Below are positions 58,245-64,000 of a stretch of DNA of 64,000 nt, in pieces. This DNA comes from Nitrosomonas sp. (GTDB lineage: Bacteria > Pseudomonadota > Gammaproteobacteria > Burkholderiales > Nitrosomonadaceae). The position numbers and the translations under genes are program-made. The stretch covers positions 620,001 to 684,000 of the forward strand of contig JADJLM010000001.1 in the NCBI GenBank assembly GCA_016710135.1, written 5' to 3'. Numbering within the stretch: position 1 is the first letter of the stretch; the number at the start of each line of letters is the position of its first letter. The notes beneath the pieces are model-generated. The model was not told the DNA's origin, made no database searches, and saw nothing but the letters and a program-made list of their open reading frames with translations.

Positions 58245-58817
58245 GTGATAAAACAAATGACAACGGCAGCGGTTATGGCCTTGGTTCTTATTGCGATGCT
58301 TTATACCCCTAGTGAAGCGCTAGCCCATGGAAAGGTCTCACTCGAAGAAGATAGCTGTATGCGCCAGATAGGTGAGAACATGATTCACTTAAGCACGTAC
58401 CAGCCGCAATATGACGAAGCGGGGCATTACTGCACTGAAATACCCCAGGCAGGGGACACATATTTAGTTGTAGATTTAATCGATGCAGCACTACGTAATA
58501 TGCCCGTATCGATCAAAGTTGTGAAGGGTAGCGACAAAGAAGGTGAAACGATAACACAACTACAGGCCAATTATTATCCCGATGGAGTGATAAGTGGAAT
58601 AAGTAAATTAGAGAAAGGGCCGTATTTAGTCCATGTAACCGCAGAAGGAATACCGCCATTACACTTTCACTATAAATTACGTGTGGAAATGATTGATTAC
58701 TCTAAGGTGATACGCGCTTCGATAGCGCCGACGATGGCGTTAATCATATTAATATGGATAATTTACAAAGTGATTCGATCACAGCGTGTGCGTAACTGGC
58801 TGGCCTCACGCCGCTAA
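58245..58817 (+). CDS. amoE: AmoE (orf4), periplasmic amo-associated membrane protein
   Basis: The GTG start follows AGGAGA. The 190-residue protein has a signal peptide ending EALAHG, a periplasmic domain of about 140 residues with two Cys and several His/Met (HGKVSLEEDSCMRQIGENMIHLS), and one C-terminal membrane helix near 160-178. This is the amoE/orf4 gene found after amoB in betaproteobacterial ammonia oxidisers, related to PmoD-like copper proteins. A role in copper delivery or assembly is inferred from family. The frame is intact. Confidence 0.85.
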   Translation: MIKQMTTAAVMALVLIAMLYTPSEALAHGKVSLEEDSCMRQIGENMIHLSTYQPQYDEAGHYCTEIPQAGDTYLVVDLIDAALRNMPVSIKVVKGSDKEGETITQLQANYYPDGVISGISKLEKGPYLVHVTAEGIPPLHFHYKLRVEMIDYSKVIRASIAPTMALIILIWIIYKVIRSQRVRNWLASRR

Positions 58818-58894
58818 GGGATTAAAGCAAGTATTCTAGGGAATAAAATAATCATATAATAAAAAGATTTACAGATGACCGAAGAGGATAGAGC

Positions 58895-59453
58895 ATGATT
58901 CAAAAGTTGAAGAAATTAAGTAGCAAGTTTGGAGTGATTGCGATAGTAGGATTACTGTATTCGATGCAAATTCAAGCGCATGGTGGGCTATCGCTAGCCG
59001 ATGACCTGTGTAAGCTAACGATAGGGCCATACACCATGCACTTTACGGGATATCAACCAGAAAGCTCGCAAGAGCAAGAATTCTGTGAAGACATACCGGT
59101 GACAGGAAGAACTGTCGTGGCGCTAGATTATATCAATGAAGAACTACGACCGATGACAACTGAAGTTAGAGTTATTCGAGATGTAGGTAGCGAAGAAAAT
59201 ATCGATTCAATTACGGTGTTTCATATACCACCCAAAGTATACTCGAATGGATCAGTGACACTTGAGCATAATTTTCCGGAGCCGGGGAAGTTTGTAGGGC
59301 TGGTGACGATAAAAGGGGAGAAAGATATATGTATCACGGTTTCCGTTTGCGGTAGGGACTGGGGGTAAATCAAATCTGCCTTATATCTTAGGTGCGCTGG
59401 CAATCGCTGCCGGTATCGCTTTCTTCTTCCTTAAATCTAATAAAAAAGCGTAA
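58895..59453 (+). pseudogene. amoD: AmoD (orf5), one frame shift near the C-terminus
   Basis: A paralogue of AmoE with a signal peptide ending IQAHG, the domain GGLSLADDLCKLTIGPYTMHFTGYQPE and Cys in QEFCEDIP. One extra base near 59327 shifts the frame before the final membrane helix, which reads PYILGALAIAAGIAFFFLKSNKKA in the other frame to a TAA at 59453. Without the shift, residues after KGEK are unrelated. It is the last gene of amoCABED; the usual copC/copD do not follow. Confidence 0.85.
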
Positions 59454-59494
59454 GAATTAATTTACTATTTTGTATTTGGTAAAAAAGCTAACCG

Positions 59495-59555
59495 TTAGGT
59501 AATTCGGAATACGCATCAATAGTTGTGTTCTGAATTATCCTAAATAGTTTCTTTA
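59495..59555 (+). terminator. Hairpin after amoD
   Basis: TTAGG-TAATTCGGAA (59495-59509) pairs with TTCTGAATTA-T-CCTAA (59528-59543), with one bulge and one G-T pair, followed by a T-rich stretch. It probably ends the amo transcript. Confidence 0.5.
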
Positions 59556-59596
59556 TATTATTTCCCCTGCTTATTCACGTACTTCAACTGCATTAG

Positions 59597-60061
59597 TTAC
59601 TCAGCTGATCGTGGTGGAACCTTAATCCACTCTGTTTGGCATTCTTTAATATTTGGGTAGTAACCTGCTGGAGTTTCACAATAATACCAATATTTATTTT
59701 CTGGAATGATGGTTGGTCTTGACTGCTGAATATAAACAGGCGGTGTTGCCGATGGACTAATTAAAGGGGGATAGTAAATTGGTGATCGATACTGAGAATA
59801 AAAAAAAGGATCGCCGTATGGATAATATAAAGGAGGGGCGCCATAATAGCGATAAGAAGGATTAAGATAGTATCCATAATAGCTACGATATCCGTAGGCG
59901 TCGGTGGCGTAGCCTAAACCATAGCTCCAAGGCACAAATGTGAAAGAGCGACTATGAAACGTTCGGTGTGCTTCAGCTAGTTTTGTATTTGTAAGTGTGT
60001 AAAAGGCGATAAAGGAAAAAAATAACCAAACAATTGGCGCTTTGACCATTCGTTTTCTCAT
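59597..60061 (-). CDS. Secreted Tyr/Pro-rich protein of unknown function
   Basis: The 154-residue protein has a signal peptide or anchor ending KLAEAH, then a Tyr-, Pro- and Gly-rich stretch (YGYRSYYGYYLNPSYRYYG, residues 55-75), and a C-terminal motif WYYCETPAGYYPNIKEC with two Cys. That motif is recurrent in small exported proteins of Nitrosomonas and relatives. Function is unknown. It is convergent with amoD. Confidence 0.7.
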   Translation of the reverse strand: MRKRMVKAPIVWLFFSFIAFYTLTNTKLAEAHRTFHSRSFTFVPWSYGLGYATDAYGYRSYYGYYLNPSYRYYGAPPLYYPYGDPFFYSQYRSPIYYPPLISPSATPPVYIQQSRPTIIPENKYWYYCETPAGYYPNIKECQTEWIKVPPRSAE

Positions 60062-60159
60062 ATTAAATTATGAACTACATAATAATTTTTATAGATTGGA
60101 TAGTTGAGTATTAGTTGTAGTTCAATTGAATCATTGTTAACCCATTTACTTTTTTAATC

Positions 60160-61761
60160 TTACATAGAGGACTGGAAGACCAGTCCTGCGTGTTCTCGCA
60201 TTTTGTGAAAATGAATGGAAGGCCAGTTTTCTTTTGCAACGCTTAATTCGGCCTCAAATGATGCGAGGAAAGTTGGAGCATCAACAGCATCATATGCAAT
60301 ACGATGTGAATTCGAATCGATAAAGCGTTGTAAGTCTTTTGGATTATCAGAAGTAATCCAGCGCGCTAATTGGTATTTTGCTGATGCAATACGGGCATCG
60401 ACGCCATACTCATGCTGCAAACGATGAGTAACAACTTCAAATTGCAGATTACCTACTGCACCAAGCAATAAAGTACTACCGAGATGAGGGCGGAAAACTT
60501 GAATAGCGCCTTCCTCGCCGAGCTGAGTTAATCCTAATTTAAGCTGCTTAGTGCGCATTGGATCATTAATTTCAACAGTTTGAAATATTTCTGGCGCAAA
60601 AAAAGGTAGGCCCGTAAATTGAAGTATTTCTCCTTCAGTTAGGGTGTCTCCCAACTGAAGTGTCCCGTGATTAGGAATACCGATAATATCACCAGGATAA
60701 GCTGTTTCTAAAATCTCTCGACGTTGCGATAAGAAAGAAACAACCGTATTGGTTCGAATTTCTTTGTTATTACGCGCAACCTTGAGATTCATTCCCCGTT
60801 TAAATTCACCTGAACAAATTCGAATAAAGGCAATTCGATCTCGATGAGCAGGGTTCATATTGGCTTGAATTTTGAATACCACACCGGAAAATTTCTTTTC
60901 TTCAGGCAACACTGTGCGCTGCAATGCTTCACGAAGTCCGGGCGGAGGCGCGAGGCTAATTAGCGCATCTAATACTTCTCGAATACCAAAGTTATTAATT
61001 GCGGAACCAAAGAAAACAGGGGTTTGTTCACCAGCCAGAAAGCTGCTTTCATCAAATTGAGGAGACACACCCGAAATCAAATCAATTTCTTGCTTGGCCT
61101 CTAAGAATTCATTTCCAAAACGAGCGACCATTTGATCGTTATCAAGATTGTCAATAACTTCAGGCTCGACATCGACTCGATCTGCTCCCGGTTCGAATAC
61201 TCTTACACATCGATTCTGTAAATCAAAAACACCATGAAACTGCTTTCCCATCCCGATAGGCCAGGTGAAAGGAACCGTATCCATACCCAATGTTTGTTCG
61301 ATTTCATCGATTAGATCGAGTGGATTTCGTACTTCACGGTCCATTTTATTGATAAAAGTAAGAATGGGTGTATTACGCGCGCGACAGACTTCCAATAATC
61401 GTAAAGTTTGTGATTCAACGCCATTGGCCGCATCAATTACCATCAGCGCAGCGTCAACCGCAGTGAGTACGCGATAGGTATCTTCAGAAAAATCCTGGTG
61501 CCCCGGTGTATCCAATAAGTTGATTACGTGATCTTTATACTCCATTTGCATTACGGAGCTAGCTACCGAAATGCCTCGTTGTTTCTCAATTTCCATCCAA
61601 TCTGAAGTTGCATAACGGCTTGCCTTGCGTGCTTTGACGCTACCAGCGATGTGAATGGCGCCTGCAAACATCAAAAGTTTTTCGGTCAGCGTGGTTTTAC
61701 CAGCATCTGGATGGGAGATAATAGCAAAAGTGCGACGTCTTTTTACTTCCTGTTCAAGCAT
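60160..61761 (-). CDS. prfC: Peptide chain release factor 3
   Basis: The 533-residue translational GTPase has G1 HPDAGKTTLTEKL, the switch region QRGISVASSV, G3 DTPGHQDFSEDTYR, G4 NKMD and the RF3-specific C-terminus. RF3 removes RF1/RF2 from ribosomes after peptide release. Length is normal. AGGATTTATTGCA precedes the start. It lies downstream of the peptide transporter genes on the same strand. Confidence 0.96.
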   Translation of the reverse strand: MLEQEVKRRRTFAIISHPDAGKTTLTEKLLMFAGAIHIAGSVKARKASRYATSDWMEIEKQRGISVASSVMQMEYKDHVINLLDTPGHQDFSEDTYRVLTAVDAALMVIDAANGVESQTLRLLEVCRARNTPILTFINKMDREVRNPLDLIDEIEQTLGMDTVPFTWPIGMGKQFHGVFDLQNRCVRVFEPGADRVDVEPEVIDNLDNDQMVARFGNEFLEAKQEIDLISGVSPQFDESSFLAGEQTPVFFGSAINNFGIREVLDALISLAPPPGLREALQRTVLPEEKKFSGVVFKIQANMNPAHRDRIAFIRICSGEFKRGMNLKVARNNKEIRTNTVVSFLSQRREILETAYPGDIIGIPNHGTLQLGDTLTEGEILQFTGLPFFAPEIFQTVEINDPMRTKQLKLGLTQLGEEGAIQVFRPHLGSTLLLGAVGNLQFEVVTHRLQHEYGVDARIASAKYQLARWITSDNPKDLQRFIDSNSHRIAYDAVDAPTFLASFEAELSVAKENWPSIHFHKMREHAGLVFQSSM

Positions 61762-61790
61762 TGCAATAAATCCTAAAATTATTTGAGTTG

Positions 61791-63852
61791 TTATATGACT
61801 GCTTTTGACACGGGGTGTTCATAAAGATAGCAGTGAGTTGAATGGGTTTCTGAAAACGTCGTCATTTCGGGATATGATTGTTGACAAATTGCCATCGCTT
61901 TTGAACAACGAGGGTGGAAATAACAACCAGAGGGTGTATGATTTAAGGAGGGTAATTCACCTTTAAGTTCTATTTCTTCTTCGTCTAATTGGGGGTTGAT
62001 AGTTGGTACTGCTGATAATAATGCCTGAGTGTATGGATGTTTAGCATCGTTTAACACTTCAGTCACCGTTCCTTTTTCTACTATTCTTCCCAGATACATA
62101 ACAGCTACCTCATCCGCAAGATATTCAACGACAGATATATTATGTGTAATAAAAAGATAAGCTAGACCGAAATTACGCTGTAATTTGCTCAGTAGATTTA
62201 ATATTTGAGCTTGGACCGATACATCAAGCGCGCTCGTAGGTTCATCACAGATCAATAACTTAGGGTTAACCGATAATGCTCTTGCAATTGCAATACGTTG
62301 ACGCTGTCCACCTGAGAACTCGTGAGGATATCGCCATTTAGCTTCAGCAGGTAAATTTACTTGTTGAAGGAGCTCATCAATTCGAGCTTCAGTTGAACTT
62401 ATGGGTATATTAGTCAATGATTCGGAACGATGAACCGTATCATATTTGTCAATTCCTAGAGCGTCCATCCCTTCTTTAAGAATCTCAAAAATGCGCATCT
62501 TAGGATTAAGTGACGAATAGGGATCTTGAAAAATAATTTGATAATCGGATCGTCCTTTGCGTAATTCCTGGGGAGATAATTTCGTTAACTCCATACCATT
62601 AAACTGAATGCTGCCTGCTGTCACCGGAATAAGTTGCAAAATACTTTTACCAACCGTTGTTTTACCACAACCCGATTCGCCAACCAAAGCAAGTGTTTTT
62701 CCTGAGGATATCGACAACGACACACCATCAACCGCTTTGACATAGCCTGATACCTGTTTCAAAAGACCGCTGTGGATAGGAAAATGAACTTTCAGATTTT
62801 GAACATCAAGTAATTTATCCAAAGGGGAATAGCGAGGTGGTTGAGTGATTTGAGCGACACTTACAGCCTGCTCAGAAACAGGGTGCTGAAGTTGATTGAA
62901 AAGATGGCATTTGACGGAGTGATCGGTATTAATTTCAACCCAGCTAGGCACGCTTTCGTAGCAAAGTGTTACAGCCTTATCACAACGTTCCGCAAAACGG
63001 CACCCTGAAAAGCTTTGCGATAGGGGGCACATTGCCGCGAATGACTGCAAGACCTCGCTGGCGTTTGCTTTTATCTGGTATCGCTGCAAATAATTTTTGT
63101 GAATACGGATGGAGTGGGTTAGAAAAAAAAGCTTCACGTTGTGCAGTTTCAATGATTTCACCCGCATACATGACAGCAACGCGATCAGCCATCTTTGCTA
63201 CAACGCCGAGATCATGCGTAATTAACAGAATCGACATATGTGTATTTGTTTGTATTGCTTTCATCAGATTCAGAACTTGCGCCTGAATCGTTACATCAAG
63301 TGCTGTTGTGGGTTCATCCGCAATTAATAATTGTGGCTGCCCTGCTAATGCCATGGCAATCATCACACGCTGTTTCATTCCGCCTGAAAATTGGAATGGG
63401 TACTCAGATAGGCGGCGCTTGATATCGGAAATTCCGACTTGCTGTAACAGCTGCTGTATTCGCTGCTGTCTGGTTTGACTCGGTAAATCAAAGTGATGCT
63501 GGAGCACTTCATCTATCTGATCTGAAATAGTCATGACCGGATTCAGGCTGAGCATCGGTTCTTGAAATATCATACTAACTCGTTTTCCACGAATATTTCG
63601 CATCTCGGCCTCAGGTAATTGAAGCAAATCGAGATCATTTAATTTGATCTGACCATCGATGATCTGTCCCGATTCGGGTAATAGCCGCATAATAGAAAGC
63701 GCTGTCATTGATTTACCGCAACCAGATTCTCCAAGCAGTGCAAAGGTTTCACCTTTAAATATTGTCAGAGTAAGTCCATCAACCGCGCGTACAGGTTCGC
63801 TGTTGGTATGCAAAATTGTTGAGAGCTGGTTAATTTCTAGTAGCGGACTCAT
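61791..63852 (-). pseudogene. Fused double-ATPase of an oligopeptide ABC transporter (YejF/DppDF type), one frame break
   Basis: The first frame starts at MSPLLEINQL (63852) and has a full ABC domain: GESGCGKSMTAL, QFSGGMKQRVMIAMAL and LLIADEPTTALD. A G5 run at 63023-63027 shifts the frame at VPxLSQSFSGCRFAERCDK. The second ATPase then has GESGCGKTTVGKS, EFSGGQRQRIAIARAL and LLICDEPTSALD, with the oligopeptide/dipeptide-type C-terminal Cys motif (CYFHPRC). The joined product of about 685 residues would be one polypeptide with two ATPases, as in YejF. With one C fewer in the run it reads through. Confidence 0.87.
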
Positions 63853-64000
63853 GTGCGGAAGGGTTCTTCTTCTGATTGACTGCAATCGTGTTATGAATTG
63901 TTGATGACTTTTCGGGTTGGGTAATTTTGAGTGATAATGTTCTAATGCGGGGATTGAAAGCATTTTGTACTGCATCAGCAAAAAGATTTGCACTCAATAC
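63830..64000 (-). CDS. Oligopeptide ABC transporter permease, C-terminal end (cut by window edge)
   Basis: The last 56 residues of a DppC/YejE-type permease are visible: LSANLFADAVQNAFNPRIR is the conserved final cytoplasmic segment. The tail then continues to a TAA at 63830, overlapping the start of the ATPase gene by 23 bp. Such overlap supports a single operon. Confidence 0.8.
   Translation of the reverse strand, partial: VLSANLFADAVQNAFNPRIRTLSLKITQPEKSSTIHNTIAVNQKKNPSAHESATRN

Noticed and set aside
1..64000. Genomic island, prophage or antiphage defence locus
   Set aside because: No integrase, phage structural, restriction, toxin-antitoxin or other recognisable defence genes, and no tRNA-flanked repeats were seen.
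1..64000. tRNA, rRNA or riboswitch genes
   Set aside because: No cloverleaf, rRNA or recognised riboswitch core was visible in the gaps I read; a covariance-model search would be needed to exclude small RNAs.

Overview
The window looks like chromosome of a low-GC betaproteobacterial ammonia oxidiser of the Nitrosomonas/Nitrosospira group. The diagnostic locus is amoCABED at 55.3-59.5 kb, whose reconstructed proteins read as typical Nitrosomonadaceae AmoC, AmoA and AmoB. The rest is mainly housekeeping DNA: Fe-S assembly, outer-membrane biogenesis, the ftsK-lolA-rarA block, argS, pyruvate dehydrogenase, nadD-rsfS-rlmH-maf-rng, trpGDC, dcd-mrp-metG and prfC. I see no integrase, prophage, CRISPR array, rRNA or tRNA.

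Layout. 0-2 kb: end of a suf cluster (sufS, sufU), an Nfu-type scaffold and an endonuclease V-like repair glycosylase. 2-9 kb: a porin, rluD/bamD, a universal stress protein, a serralysin-like RTX protease and a DUF2490 protein. 9-16.5 kb: rarA, lolA, ftsK, dsbA, a SPOR protein and argS. 16.7-26.3 kb: a membrane protein, folD, aceE, aceF, nadD, rsfS, rlmH, maf and rng. 26.3-32.5 kb: an OmpA-like protein, an M48-like membrane protein and trpGDC. 32.5-44 kb: a PstS-like protein with an OprP-type porin, rtcB, dcd, mrp, metG, rlpA, a small RTX protein and a class III aminotransferase. 44-55 kb: an FtsX-type permease, a secreted protein, a decayed TetR/hydrolase patch, a REC-EAL phosphodiesterase and a formaldehyde block (fghA, frmA) around an agmatinase, then a VIT1-type transporter and a GST. 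55-64 kb: amoCABED, a secreted protein, prfC and a peptide ABC transporter.

The most striking property is frame integrity. Many essential genes carry single-base indels while their protein sequence is otherwise well conserved. Affected loci are argS, folD, aceE, aceF, nadD, rsfS, trpG, mrp, fghA, the fused ABC ATPase and the whole amo operon. Most indels sit in or beside short homopolymers and they cluster at 17.6-23.6 kb and 55.3-59.4 kb, with long clean stretches between. This points first to uncorrected read or assembly error, perhaps because multicopy amo was not polished. Two amo lesions are harder to explain that way: an internal loss of about 120 codons in amoA, and a TGG-to-TAG change in amoC. 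Either this is a decaying extra copy or the assembly collapsed here.

I did not find a clearly new multi-gene system. The best leads are the damaged amo copy with its unusual amoA 5' region, an M48-like membrane protein whose HExxH reads HKLGH, an OmpA-domain protein with no signal peptide, two RTX proteins with no local type I exporter, and a TrpC with two loop insertions.
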